From Xenopus tropicalis (Eukaryota; Chordata; Amphibia; Anura; Pipidae): DNA of 64,000 nucleotides. The notes below the pieces were generated by a model. It was given only the letters and a program-made list of their open reading frames with translations, did not search any database and was not told the origin of the DNA. The translations under genes and the position numbers were made by a program. The stretch lies in contig NC_030680.2 in assembly GCF_000004195.4 (NCBI RefSeq), positions 150,993,663 through 151,057,662 of the forward strand, written 5' to 3'. Shown here in pieces: positions 27,591 to 39,828 of the stretch (position 1 is its first letter; each line of letters starts with the position of its first letter).

Positions 27591-28164
27591 GAGTGATGTG
27601 AATACTGATGAAGGATGCAGGGAGTCTGGTGGATTCCGGGGAATGTGCATTTATACAAAGGGACGTGTGTATCGGGTTTGTTGCTGTTATTGCTGCTGCT
27701 TTGTGTTGGGGTCTGTCCAAAAGAAACCCCCAAATCCACAGGGAGATATTTCTATAATTCTCTGGGAATTGGAATCAGGAGACAATTACACTAAGTGCTC
27801 GGGTTGCAATTAACACTCGGCTGATTCCCTAAAATACAGTTCTAAGTGATATAATTGGGCTCTTTGCTTCTCGTTAGCTCCTGCCCATTATACAGAGAAT
27901 TAAACCCTTTTAATGTGTTTTTTATGCCTAAAGCAGAATCTTGACTTAGAGAATGGGATTTGCCTCCTCGTGTATCACAATGATGTGTTTGGGCCGGGGC
28001 CCGGGTAGGAACCATGATCCCCCCACTGGGTTGTGAATGGGGGGGCGGGGGGGTTTGATTGTTCCCCTGCACCCAAGTTTGGAACACCAGTGGGTTGGAA
28101 AAGCAATTATCCAGAATCCCACTTTTTCTCCTTTATTATTGGGTCTCAGGGGAGATCATAGAGA

Positions 28165-28437
28165 AGTATCATTATTATTATAATATACAGTTGGGTCATT
28201 TCCCTATGGGACCAAACTGTAAATTATATCCTTATAAACAGTGCTTAGTGATGTCATCAGTTATAATCGGAGCTTAGTGATGTCATTTCTGTCACATGAC
28301 TCACTGAAACTTGTATAATATAATAAATAAAGTGCCCCCTGTTGTAAAATATGAGGATATTAGAAGTCACCAAGGAGTTCCATGACCTGTATAAAAGCAC
28401 GAGGCCGAAGGCATCGTGCTTTTATACAGGTCATGGA
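28165..28437 (+). mobile_element. MITE-like element
   Basis: It shares TGACATCA/TGATGTCAT-rich sequence and GAGTTCCATGACCTGTATAA with 19487-19745 in opposite orientation. A local palindrome TATAAAAGCACGAGGCCGA / CGTGCTTTTATA is at 28391-28427. It grades directly into the next array. Confidence 0.7.
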
Positions 28438-28439
28438 AT

Positions 28440-29390
28440 GCAGAGGTGACTTCGGAACTTATAATATCCTTATATTTTACAATAGGGGGAACTTTATTCA
28501 CTATAATAAGGAACTCCTCTGTGACTTATAATATCCCTATATGTTACAATAGGGGGCACTTTATTCAATATATATGATAAGGAACTCCTCGGGGGCTTAT
28601 AATATCCCTATATGTTACAATAGGGGGCACTTTATTCACTATATATTATAAGGAACTCCTCGGGGGCTTATAATATCCCTATATGTTACAATAGGGGGCA
28701 CTTTATTCACTATATATTATAAGGAACTCCTCGGGGGCTTATAATATCCCTATATGTTACAATAGGGGGCACTTTATTCACTATATATTATAAGGAACCC
28801 CTCAGGGGCTTATAATATCCCTATATGTTACAATAGGGGGCACTTTATTCACTATATATTATAAGGAACCCCTCGGGGGCTTATAATATCCCTATACGTT
28901 ACAATAGGGGGCACTTTATTCACTATATATTATAAGGAACTCCTCGGGGGCTTATAATATCCCTATATGTTACAATAGGGGGCACTTTATTCACTATATA
29001 TTATAAGGAACTCCTCGGGGGCTTATAATATCCCTATATGTTACAATAGGGGGCACTTTATTCACTATATATTATAAGGAACTCCTCGGGGGCTTATAAT
29101 ATCCCTATATGTTACAATAGGGGGCACTTTATTCACTATATATTATAAGGAACTCCTCGGGGGCTTATAATATCCCTATATGTTACAATAGGGGGCACTT
29201 TATTCACTATATATTATAAGGAACTCCTCGGGGGCTTATAATATCCCTATATGTTACAATAGGGGGCACTTTATTCACTATATATTATAAGGAACCCCTC
29301 GGGGGCTTATAATATCCCTATATGTTACAATAGGGGGCACTTTATTCACTATATATTATAAGGAACTCCTCAGTGACTTATAATATCCCT
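28440..29390. repeat. minisatellite, about 72-bp unit, about 13 copies, derived from the MITE
   Basis: The unit contains ATATGTTACAATAGGGGGCA and GGAACTCCTCGGGGGCTTAT, an extension of the MITE's own tail (TTACAATAGGGGGAACTTTA near 28480). It lies in susd3 intron 4. Confidence 0.95.
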
Positions 29391-29574
29391 ATATGTTACA
29401 TGCATTCCCTCTGATTGACACTAGATGGCACTGTCACATGTAAGTCAGTGGATTAAAGAGATAGGATTCATTGCTTTGGGAATCTCGTCTCTCTTCCTCA
29501 GCCACCTGACGGCCCAGAGCGAATCCAATACATTGTATCACTTTGGACACAGAAACATGTACATATAGGCGTCA

Positions 29575-29740
29575 TTTATCAATACTGGGCAAAATTGGGT
29601 AACCCATGGCAACCTATCAAATTGTTGCACTCATTATTCCACCTGCAGCTGGCTGGAAAAAAACAAATTGCCGATTGGTTGCTATGGGTTACTGCCCACG
29701 GGCAAATTTGCCCAATGTTGATAAATGAGCCCCAATTATA
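29575..29740. mobile_element. palindromic MITE with 'TTTATCAA' ends
   Basis: It starts TCATTTATCAATACTGGGCA and ends CCCAATGTTGATAAATGAGC, an inverted repeat. The inner arms carry GGGTAACCCATGGCAACC and GGTTGCTATGGGTTACTGCC. Non-coding. Confidence 0.75.
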
Positions 29741-30245
29741 GCAGAATGAGCAGTCCTCGTTGCTTGGGTTCATTTCCCAAGCAACGCCTGCCAGATTAGG
29801 GGGCTCATTACTTTTAGGGGCCACCACTGGATATCTGGTGCCAGGGGCACATTTACTAAAATAGTAATTTCTCTTTTTTTTTATTTTCAAATTTAACTAA
29901 ACTTATTTTCCCAAATGTCTAATATTTACAAAAAAAAAAAGTCACAAGGAAAAGTTGTAAAAGCTCGACTTTTACCCCCATGTCTATGAATTGCTACATG
30001 ATTGTAACACAATAGGAGACCTATGGGAGGGATTAAGATTAAGCCAGGAAACGGTCTGAGGGGGACTCCAGGGTGACTTATCCTAAGGGGTTAATATACA
30101 ACGCGAGGTCCCAGTCCGACACTGTGTATATTGGGCACTGCCCCCCTTTCCCCAAACTGCCCCCCTTTTCCCCCGGCCTCGCTGTTTCCATGTTTAATTC
30201 AATTATTTATTTAAAACACTTTCTTTCATGTCTTAATGCCCGTAG

Positions 30246-30444
30246 ATGCCACGATGTCTGGGCAGGGGAAGTGCCCGCCGCTGCCTTCGGAGGAGAATGT
30301 TCTGGTTCCGGCCCAAAGCCTGCCAGTCGCGGTGCCCCCAGCTGCAGCGTTGCCATACAGACGGTGAGCGGGGGGCACATTATAGAAGTTTACGGGCGGG
30401 ATAAGGAGTTTATGAGAAGGTTTGAGGCCCAATTACCCGAGTGA
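30246..30444 (+). CDS. susd3: susd3 exon 5: C-terminal tail and stop (probable)
   Basis: The acceptor is CTTAATGCCCGTAG. Joined in the phase left by exon 4, the exon reads 65 residues beginning CHDVWAGEVPAAAFGG and stops with TGA at 30442-30444. This gives a 259-aa protein, which fits the family length. The residues themselves are not clearly recognisable. A competing frame (ATG at 30254, TGA at 30365-30367) gives a Pro/Ala-rich stretch that looks rather like the mammalian C-terminus, but it would need an unseen extra exon or a one-base sequence error. I prefer the phase-consistent frame, with reservation. Confidence 0.55.
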
Positions 30445-30920
30445 TACAGAACCGATGTACCAATGGGGCCACCTATGTGCCTTACACGCGGCCGGGACGT
30501 TCTTGTGGGTCGGAACCAGAGAAGAATTTCCAGGTGCCAACCGATTGGTGATGTTTCATGATCCGACCTTTTACCGCTTATTAGCCAAAAGTCTCTGGAA
30601 CCAACCAATAGGGATCCTACGCAGTCACTGGCGCCCAGAAGAACCCAAATGCCCCCAAGGAAAAGGTTCCGATACTTGGAAGACTGAGTTTTCGGGTCAG
30701 CGCTTTTGGATGCAGAGAGAAATGAAAAAACCAATAAGATCTTGGGGTTGGTTTCCCTTTGCACAATGAGGGCTATATGTATCTAGAGGGGCAGCTGATT
30801 TTGGGGCGTAACTGGATCAGCGCCAGCACTTGGCTCAGAGTTGGGGGCAGCAGACTTGGCACTGAGGAGTTTCCTTTGCCCCCCCCGTCTCTGAGCTGTC
30901 GGGTCAGAACCTGCCGTAGC

Positions 30921-30926
30921 AATAAA
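30921..30926 (+). promoter_or_regulatory. susd3: candidate susd3 polyadenylation signal
   Basis: AATAAA lies about 480 bases after the proposed susd3 stop codon and before the next tandem array. 30445-30945 is non-repetitive and is read as 3' UTR; the open frames in it look like chance. Confidence 0.45.
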
Positions 30927-31377
30927 TAACAAACTGGGTTTTTGTATCTGATCTCTGGTGCAATCGAGTTCTGACTCCCGGGGTTTTGTACCAATTACAC
31001 GGGGCCCAAAGTCCAACAAGAGAAGGACTGGAGGTTCTACCAGAACCCGAATCACTTCATCTCACAGCGGCTCAGTGGTGCCATGACGGTTGGGCACAGA
31101 GGGCACTGCCAGCGATTCCCAGGCTGTACGTTTGGGGATTGGGATTTCTGGTGCTGGTTCTGTTGGACCATTCTACTACTCAAAGGACAATAACTCCGAG
31201 CAGCACAATCTTTTCCGAATGTCCCTGTAAGTTCTGGGCGGCGCCCCCCCGGGCCCGGGGCAATTGGTTCCGTTACCCGCACAGAACCCTCCTGTCAGTT
31301 TTCTAATTTGATAAAGAAACGCATATTTTTGCACATAATTACTGAGCAATGAAAATTATACACTTGTCGGTTTCTTT

Positions 31378-31650
31378 TGGGTTTTCTTCAGTTCTAGGGC
31401 CCCAAGCCGTCCCGGCGCATTTGGGTTTTCTTCAGTTCTAGGGCCCCAAGCCGTCCCGGTGCATTTGGGTTTTCTTCAGTTCTAGGGCCCCAAGCCGTCC
31501 CGGTGCATTTGGGTTTTCTTCAGTTCTAGGGCCCCAAGCCGTCCCGGTGCATTTGGGTTTTCTTCAGTTCTAGGGCCCCAAGCCGTCCCGGTGCATTTGG
31601 GTTTTCTTCAGTTCTAGGGCCCCAAGCCGTCCCGGTGCGTTTGGGTTTCC
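31378..31650. repeat. minisatellite, 44-bp unit, 6 copies
   Basis: The unit contains GTTTTCTTCAGTTCTAGGGC and CCAAGCCGTCCCGGTGCATT. It lies downstream of susd3. Confidence 0.96.
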
Positions 31651-32194
31651 CCGGAGCTCTGGGGAAATAGGTGAGAAGCAGATTTGTTTAACCAGTTCCT
31701 CAGTCTTGGGGCCCAGAGGGGCAGTGGGGGAGGGGCGTGTGCAGGAGGGGGCGGGGCCTAATGTGAGGTGGCCTAGGGGTTCATAAACTATAAATCTAGG
31801 GGTGTATGTCTGGCAGTCAGTCCAACACGGCCAATGTGGTGCCACCGGGCAGGAATTGGGCCGAGGTCATCAAACAAGTGGATCTGGGCCCGACTTGGCC
31901 ACTTACCTTTATGGGTGATCCAGTGACGTAACTCAGCCGGGCCAGAAAATTTTTTTAGGGAGCCCTGCATGACCAGTACCTCCTCCCCCTCCCGTGCGGC
32001 ACCTCCCAGCCCCGACCCCCCCCTACTCTACAGCAGCACAGCACTGAGAAAAAAGGTATGAAATCCTGGTGCAAAACATTTCCCAAATATTCCCCAAATT
32101 ACCCTCTCAGGTGTCTCCAGAGTAATGTGTGGGGCAACAGCCTGAGGGGTGGGGGTTGGGTGAAAAAAGGGAGTCAACCAGGAGTTCCCTGTGC
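31651..32194. other. intergenic DNA between susd3 and card19
   Basis: No gene is recognised. It includes fragments resembling frog interspersed repeats (GACGTAACTCAGCCGGGCC near 31924). Confidence 0.5.
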
Positions 32195-33464
32195 CTTTAT
32201 ATGGGGGGCACAGAACCCCTCAGTGACTGCTAATATCCTTATCATTTACAGTAGGGGGTACATTATCCCTTATAATACATGAGTGATACTCAGAGTTCCC
32301 TGTATAACTCAGCCTGCAGCCTTGTGCCTTTATATGGGGGGCACAGAACCCCTCAGTGACTGCTAATATCCTTATCATTTACAGTAGGGGGTACATTATC
32401 CCTTATAATACATGAGTGATACTCAGAGTTCCCTGTATAACTCAGCCTGCAGCCTTGTGCCTTTATATGGGGGGCACAGAACCCCTCAGTGACTGCTAAT
32501 ATCCTTATCATTTACAGTAGGGGGTACATTATCCCTTATAATACATGAGTGATACTCAGAGTTCCCTGTATAACTCAGCCTGCAGCCTTGTGCCTTTATA
32601 TGGGCACAGAACCCCTCAGTGACTGCTAATATCCTTATCATTTACAGTAGGGGGTACATTATCCCTTATAATACATGAGTGATACTCAGAGTTCCCTGTA
32701 TAACTCAGCCTGCAGCCTTGTGCCTTTATATGGGGGGCACAGAACCCCTCAGTGACTGCTAATATCCTTATCATTTACAGTAGGGGGTACAGTATCCCTT
32801 ATAATACATGAGTGATACTCAGAGTTCCCTGTATAACTCAGCCTGCAGCCTTGTGCCTTTATATGGGGGGCACAGAACCCCTCAGTGACTGCTAATATCC
32901 TTATCATTTACAGTAGGGGGTACATTATCCCTTATAATACATGAGTGATACTCAGAGTTCCCTGTATAACTCAGCCTGCAGCCTTGTGCCTTTATATGGG
33001 GGGCACAGAGCCCCTCAGTGACTGCTAATATCCTTATCATTTACAGTAGGGGGTACATTATCCCTTATAATACATGAGTGATACTCAGAGTTCCCTGTAT
33101 AACTCAGCCTGCAGCCTTGTGCCTTTATATGGGGGGCACAGAACCCCTCAGTGACTGCTAATATCCTTATCATTTACAGTAGGGGGTACATTATCCCTTA
33201 TAATACATGAGTGATACTCAGAGTTCCCTGTATAACTCAGCCTGCAGCCTTGTGCCTTTATATGGGGGGCACAGAACCCCTCAGTGACTGCTAATATCCT
33301 TATCATTTACAGTAGGGGGTACATTATCCCTTATAATACATGAGTGATACTCAGAGTTCCCTGTATAACTCAGCCTGCAGCCTTGTGCCTTTATATGGGG
33401 GGCACAGAACCCCTCAGTGACTGCTAATATCCTTATCATTTACAGTAGGGGGTACATTATCCCT
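32195..33464 (+). repeat. minisatellite, 133-bp unit, about 9.5 copies (forward)
   Basis: The unit contains CAGAACCCCTCAGTGACTGC and TCATTTACAGTAGGGGGTAC. The same unit lies reverse-complemented in card19 intron 2 (41929-43058). Part of it is related to the MITE tail amplified at 28440. Confidence 0.96.
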
Positions 33465-34435
33465 TGCCAGTAAGTAAAGAGAAAAGGGCAGAACATTTGG
33501 GTTGAGTTGATATATTGGGGTATTTAGAGGCAGACGTCAGTAATGGGATATTTACAGAGGATATTTTCGGACACATTTTGCCCCGCTGAAGGCGCAATAC
33601 AATATTCAGTGAGGCTGCGGAGCCATGGACTGTAGCCACTACACGTATCCAGCGTCCTGTTAAAGGGGAACTGTCCCTTTGCTCTCTCATCTTTAGCTTA
33701 TTTACATTGCTGCAAGTGCTGTCTGGTTGTCATGGTCAGTGACCCTAGCAACAGCAACCCGAATGCTCCAGTGGAACATGAAGAGTAATACAACATGTCA
33801 TTTATTTTAATTTAAGGAATAGTTAAATTAACTATTAACTAACTTTTTACTCCCCCCCCCCCCCCCCACGAAAAAAAATTCCCACATTTTGACAGTGACC
33901 TGAAATGTGAGCAAAATTGTACATCACAACGATTGTGTGTATGGGTCCCCCATAACCCCCCTCAGTGGCCCCCCTATACTCCCGGGCCCCCCCGCAGGGT
34001 CGCTTCACTCCACTGAATCTATAATCTGGACTCGGCTGAAGACTTAGCCAATTGCCAGCCTTTTGCCAACTGTAAGGTGCTGGTGAAACGCTAGGAATTG
34101 CCCCCACATTGGCCAGGGAGGGGGGGGGGGGATAACATTTATTGTCCCGGTGCTGCCAGACAAGGAGGAGAGACTGAGCATCAGCTGATTCCCACTGTAC
34201 TCGCCTCCCTGCAGGGCAGTGCTGCCATCTAGTGGTACATTGTGTATAAACATACAGAGCACTCCTGTAATGTAGTTTTACTTTCCCTTATCTGTAACAG
34301 CCCCGGGGGTATTTGTTATGGAGACTTATGGGGTATCACTGCCTGTATGTTCCTCGCTCTCCTTCTGTGCCCTCCTATTTATTATCCTCTATCTATATAG
34401 CACCAACATATCTCACAGCACTCTACAGATAAACA
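33465..34435. other. intergenic DNA, non-repetitive
   Basis: No gene is recognised. A C-run is at 33851-33868 and a G-run near 34121-34130. From about 34381 it becomes the flank of an interspersed repeat (TATATAGCACCAACATATCT) that seeds the next array. Confidence 0.5.
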
Positions 34436-37400
34436 ACATTCCCATCAGTCCCTGCCCCAGTGAGCTTACAATCTAAGGTCCCTATCCCATTCCCATCAGT
34501 CCCTGCCCCAGTGAGCTTACAATCTAAGGTCCCTATCACATTCCCATCAGTCCCTGCCCCAGTGAGTTTACAATCTAAGGTCCCTATCCCATTCCCATCA
34601 GTCCCTGCCCCAGTGAGCTACAATCTAAGGTCCCCATCCCATTCCCATCAGCCCCTGCCCCAGTGAGCTTACAATCTAAGGTCCCTATCCCATTCCCATC
34701 AGTCCCTGCCCCAGTGAGCTTACAATCTAAGGTCCCTATCCCATTCCCATCAGTCCCTGCCCCAGTGAGCTTACAATCTAAGGTCCCTATCCCATTCCCA
34801 TCAGTCCCTGCCCCAGTGAGCTTACAATCTAAGCTCCCTATCCCATTCCCATCAGCCCCTGCCCCAGTGAGCTTACAATCTAAGCTCCCTATCACATTCC
34901 CATCAGTCCCTGCCCCAGTGAGCTTACAATCTAAGGTCCCTATCCCATTCCCATCAGTCCCTGCCCCCGTGAGCTTACAATCTAAGGTCCCTATCCCATT
35001 CCCATCAGCCCCTGCCCCAGTGAGCTTACAATCTAAGGTCCCTATCCCATTCCCATCAGTCCCTGCCCCAGTGAGCTTACAATCTAAGGTCCCTATCCCA
35101 TTCCCATCAGCCCCTGCCCCAGTGAGCTTACAATCTAAGGTCCCTATCCCATAACCATCAGTCCCTGCCCCAGTGAGCTTACAATCTAAGGCCCCTATCC
35201 CATTCCCATCAGTCCCTGCCCCAGTGAGCTTACAATCTAAGGTCCCTATCCCATTCCCATCAGTCCCTGCCCCAGTGAGCTTACAATCTAAGGTCCCTAT
35301 CCCATTCCCATCAGTCCCTGCCCCAGTGAGCTTACAATCTAAGGTCCCTATCCCATTCCCATCAGTCCCTGCCCCAGTGAGCTTACAATCTAAGCTCCCT
35401 ATCCCATTCCCATCAGCCCCTGCCCCAGTGAGCTTACAATCTAAGCTCCCTATCACATTCCCATCAGTCCCTGCCCCAGTGAGCTTACAATCTAAGGTCC
35501 CTATCCCATTCCCATCAGTCCCTGCCCCCGTGAGCTTACAATCTAAGGTCCCTATCCCATTCCCATCAGCCCCTGCCCCAGTGAGCTTACAATCTAAGGT
35601 CCCTATCCCATTCCCATCAGTCCCTGCCCCAGTGAGCTTACAATCTAAGGTCCCTATCCCATTCCCATCAGCCCCTGCCCCAGTGAGCTTACAATCTAAG
35701 GTCCCTATCCCATAACCATCAGTCCCTGCCCCAGTGAGCTTACAATCTAAGGCCCCTATCCCATTCCCATCAGTCCCTGCCCCAGTGAGCTTACAATCTA
35801 AGGTCCCTATCCCATTCCCATCAGTCCCTGCCCCAGTGAGCTTACAATCTAAGGTCCCTATCCCATTCCCATCAGCCCCTGCCCCAGTGAGCTTACAATC
35901 TAAGGTCCCTATCCCATAACCATCAGTCCCTGCCCCAGTGAGCTTACAATCTAAGGTCCCTATCCCATTCCCATCAGTCCCTGCCCCAGTGAGCTTACAA
36001 TCTAAGGTCCCTATCCCATTCCCATCAGTCCCTGCCCCAGTGAGCTTACAGTCTAAGGTCCCTATCCCATTCCCATCAGTCCCTGCCCCAGTGAGCTTAC
36101 AATCTAAGGCCCCTATCCCATTCCCATCAGTCCCTGCCCCAGTGAGCTTACAATCTAAGGTCCCTATCCCATTCCCATCAGTCCCTGCCCCAGTGAGCTT
36201 ACAATCTAAGGTCCCTATCCCATTTTAATCAGTCCCTGCCCCAGTGAGCTTACAATCTAAGGTCCCTATCCCATTCCCATCAGCCCCTGCCCCAGTGAGC
36301 TTACAATCTAAGGTCCCTATCCCATTCCCATCAGTCCCTGCCCCAGTGAGCTTACAATCTAAGGTCCCTATCACATTCCCATCAGCCCCTGCCCCAGTGA
36401 GCTTACAATCTAAGGTCCCTATCCCATTCCCATCAGCCCCTGCCCCAGTGAGCTTACAATCTAAGGTCCCTATCCCATTCCCATCAGTCCCTGCCCCAGT
36501 GAGCTTACAATCTAAGGTCCCTATCCCATTCCCATCAGTCCCTGCCCCAGTGAGCTTACAATCTAAGGTCCCTATCCCATTCCCATCAGTCCCTGCCCCA
36601 GTGAGCTTACAATCTAAGGTCCCTATCCCATAACCATCAGTCCCTGCCCCAGTGAGCTTACAATCTAAGGTCCCTATCCCATTCCCATCAGTCCCTGCCC
36701 AGTGAGCTTACAATCTAAGGTCCCTATCCCATTCCCATCAGTCCCTGCCCCAGTGAGCTTACAGTCTAAGGTCCCTATCCCATTCCCATCAGTCCTGCCC
36801 CAGTGAGCTTACAATCTAAGGCCCCTATCCCATTCCCATCAGTCCCTGCCCCAGTGAGCTTACAATCTAAGGTCCCTATCCCATTCCCATCAGTCCCTGC
36901 CCCAGTGAGCTTACAATCTAAGGTCCCTATCCCATTTTAATCAGTCCCTGCCCCAGTGAGCTTACAATCTAAGGTCCCTATCCCATTCCCATCAGCCCCT
37001 GCCCCAGTGAGCTTACAATCTAAGGTCCCTATCCCATTCCCATCAGTCCCTGCCCCAGTGAGCTTACAATCTAAGGTCCCTATCACATTCCCATCAGCCC
37101 CTGCCCCAGTGAGCTTACAATCTAAGGTCCCTATCCCATTCCCATCAGCCCCTGCCCCAGTGAGCTTACAATCTAAGGTCCCTATCCCATTCCCATCAGT
37201 CCCTGCCCCAGTGAGCTTACAATCTAAGGTCCCTATCCCATTCCCATCAGTCCCTGCCCCAGTGAGCTTACAATCTAAGGTCCCTATCACATTCCCATCA
37301 GTCCCTGCCCCAGTGAGCTTACAATCTAAGGTCCCTATCACATTCCCATCAGCCCCTGCCCCAGTGAGCTTACAATCTAAGGTCCCTATCCCATTCCCAT

Positions 37401-37552
37401 CAGCCCCTGCCCCAGTGAGCTTACAATCTAAGGTCCCTATCACATTCCCATCAGTCCCTGCCCCAGTGAGCTTACAATCTAAGGTCCCTATCCCATTCCC
37501 ATCAGCCCCTGCCCCAGTGAGCTTACAATCTAAAGTCCCTGCCCCAGTGAAC
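34436..37552. repeat. minisatellite, 51-bp unit, about 61 copies, with higher-order repeats
   Basis: The unit contains GTGAGCTTACAATCTAAGGT and ATTCCCATCAGTCCCTGCCC. At 51 bp (17 codons) it stays open in frames on both strands, giving spurious 17-residue protein repeats. Rare variants repeat at 561 bp and at about 712-714 bp. Confidence 0.97.
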
Positions 37553-37879
37553 ACAGTTTATATTCTTGTCCAAAAACCCAGGGATTGGGGACACAACAGG
37601 AACTCAGTGCCCAAATATAACTGATTATTGCCCCAAACAACCCTCTTACTGCTACATAAAGTGAATGTGTGACAGAATACCCTATAAAGCCTAGAGGGGC
37701 CCCACCCACAGAATGGGCAAAGGGCACATCTTGCACTACAACTCCCAGCACCCAGACTCCCAGGAGCCACTGTCCGGCCCTTATTCAGGGTAAAAAGACG
37801 GACAGGGAGGGGTTACAGTTGGGGGAGGGGTTACAGTTGGGGGAGGGGGGGTCCTTTCTGACCTACAAACAGGACAAAC

Positions 37880-38320
37880 CCCCTCCCTGAAACCTATGTG
37901 CAGCACGCATGCGCAATGGCTCCCAGGAAGGGACGGTGCGACCCAGTAGAGTTCCGCAGAAGCAATAAAGTCCCACCCGGGAGCGGACACTGTGACAGGA
38001 ATTTAGAGGGTGCAGTTTAACCTTCCCCGCCCTGTAATCTTCCCCCGGGCTCCCCCTGCCGATCACTGCGCTAACTGCACCCAGCGCTCAGGCCTCCGCT
38101 CCGCCTTTATAAGATTCCGAGCTCCCCCTGCCGTTTAATACGCTAACTGCATCCCGTGCTCCGGACAATGCTCAGTCTTCCCTTGCGCCCCCTGTCGGTC
38201 ACTGTGTTACCTGCAGCTGCCAGACCGGCCTTTCCTACTTTCGGTTTCCTTCCCCCGGACCGGCGATTGGTCCCGGGACCCAAGTGGCCCTGCGGCGGGT
38301 CGGAGCCATGCTGCGCAGCT
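37880..38320 (+). promoter_or_regulatory. card19: candidate distal card19 promoter with NRF1-like site
   Basis: A CpG-rich, non-repetitive segment contains ACGCATGCGCA at 37905-37915, close to the NRF1 consensus typical of CpG-island promoters. It ends in a good donor, CAGCT|GTGAGT, at 38320/38321. It lies about 1.6 kb upstream of the proximal card19 first exon and is in the same orientation. Confidence 0.4.
38308..38320 (+). other. card19: possible alternative first coding exon of card19
   Basis: ATG CTG CGC AGC T is followed by GTGAGT. It ends in phase 1, exactly the phase that card19 exon 2 needs, so direct splicing would give MLRSYPLYSERL in place of MPDPLYSERL. It could equally be a non-coding leader spliced elsewhere. 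The support is the phase, the donor quality and the CpG-rich setting only. Confidence 0.3.
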
Positions 38321-38387
38321 GTGAGTAACGCCGGGTCCCCCTGAGCCCCACAGAGCCTTGTGTGTATGGAGGTCTAGGGTTTTACAT

Positions 38388-38758
38388 GAACTGCCTGGTA
38401 CTCTAATACCCAGTGGTACTGCTGGTACTGTCTCTAACAGTCTAATACCCAGTGGTACTGCTGGTACTGTCTCTAACAGTCTAATACCCAGTGGTACTGC
38501 TGGTACTGTCTCTAACAGTCTAATACCCAGTGGTACTGCTGGTACTCTCTCTAACAGTCTAATACCCAGTGGTACTGCTGGTACTGTCTCTAACAGTCTA
38601 ATACCCAGTGGTACTGCTGGTACTGTCTCTAACAGTCTAATACCCAGTGGTACTGCTGGTACTCTCTCTAACAGTCTAATACCCAGTGGGACTGATGATA
38701 CTGTCTCTAACAGTCTAATACCCAGTGGTACTGCTGGTACTGTCTCTAACAGTCTAAT
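38388..38758. repeat. minisatellite, 39-bp unit, about 9.5 copies
   Basis: The unit contains TCTAATACCCAGTGGTACTG. It starts just after the candidate distal card19 first exon. Confidence 0.96.
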
Positions 38759-39828
38759 AATGGCGTGGCTGATGCTCACTGCCAACTGTCACCGCTGGTT
38801 CTTACTGTGATACTCACCTACTGGTACCCACTCATAATCTGAAACCACTGGCACTCACTGAAATACCTACTGTCACTGCTGGTTCTCACTGTTGACTCGC
38901 TAAATGGAACAGCTGTTACTCACTGGGATACTCGCCCCCTGGCACCACTGACACTCTGACACTACGGTACTCACTGGCATTACTAATACTCTTATACCTA
39001 CTAACACCACTGGGAATCACCCTGACTATGGCAAATATCAATTGGCACCTGTGGTACTCACTCTGATACTCTAATACTCTCTCTGACACCCTAATGCTCT
39101 GGTACTCTGGCCTTGCAATGCTGCTACTAAATCCCTTCAAAGCTACGCTATTAATCCCCTGGCTTCTCTGACATTCACTGAACCCGCAGTACTAACTCCA
39201 ATACTCTGATACTCAATACCTGGGGTTACTGACAGTGGGATGAATTAATCCTCTGGTACCTCACGCTGCTCCTTACTCTGCTGAGCTGACACTCTCTGGG
39301 GTACTGTATTACTCACTGCCGCCTCTGATACTCACAAGTACTTACACGGGGTTCACTGGGGCTCTCTGATACTCTGATACTCACACTCTGGGAGTAACAA
39401 TTGATTAATCCACTGCTGATACTGTCCAGCACTCAATACTCTGGTACTCACCCAGTGCTGAAACTGAATGGAAATGCTCTGCTCTGTTACTCACTGGGAC
39501 TCTGTAACATTCTTTTGGTACCTTCCAGGGCTCTCTAATACTCTGCTGTTACTCACTGGTACCAAATAATAGTGTTATTAGAGTACCAGGGAAGTTCTAA
39601 AGCCTGAGAGTCACTGGCTGCAGAGGGGTTAATGCTCCATTATGGACAGAGAGTGTTGCCTGGTTACTAGGGAAGTTCTGACCCCTGAGAGTCACAGCCA
39701 CCGCGGGGTTAACATTCCCTCATTCCCAGAGAGTGTCAGGTTGCAGTTGGCAGTTGTGGGGTTAATATTTCCAGCCCAGGGCAGGTCAGTGCAAGTGGAA
39801 ATGCAGTTCCACCTTAAGTGCCCTCGGG
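38759..39828. other. low-complexity ACTCACTGG/TACTCTGATAC-rich DNA
   Basis: From 38760 to about 39580 the sequence is dense in degenerate 'TACTCACTGG' and 'ACTCTGATACTC' words, like the decayed remains of the preceding array. No exon is recognised; from about 39600 it becomes unique sequence. Confidence 0.55.

Noticed and set aside
26576..27720. YIYIYQYQ and IPVYIPVP frames
   Set aside because: Translation of (TA)n and CCAGTGTATA repeats in several frames.
28100..28165. A possible extra susd3 exon after GGGTCTCAG reading GDHREVS, similar to a mammalian DHGES stretch
   Set aside because: The frame closes within 12 codons, no acceptable donor gives the right phase, and the sequence enters a MITE.
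30422..30769. 115-codon open frame after the susd3 stop
   Set aside because: It overlaps the terminal exon in another frame, has no splice partner or recognisable domain, and lies in the probable 3' UTR.
34436..37552. Regular repeats resembling a CRISPR array
   Set aside because: There are no unique spacers, the repeats are contiguous, and the DNA is vertebrate.
34584..37624. 17-residue repeat 'proteins' (SLQSKVPIPFPSVPAPV on +, GTLDCKLTGAGTDGNGI on -)
   Set aside because: The 51-bp unit is 17 codons long, so both strands stay open. There is no conserved start, no splice evidence and no codon bias.
39461..39620. In-intergenic ATGs upstream of card19 (e.g. 38168)
   Set aside because: Frames from these ATGs do not end at a donor in phase with exon 2, except the short one at 38308, which is reported separately.
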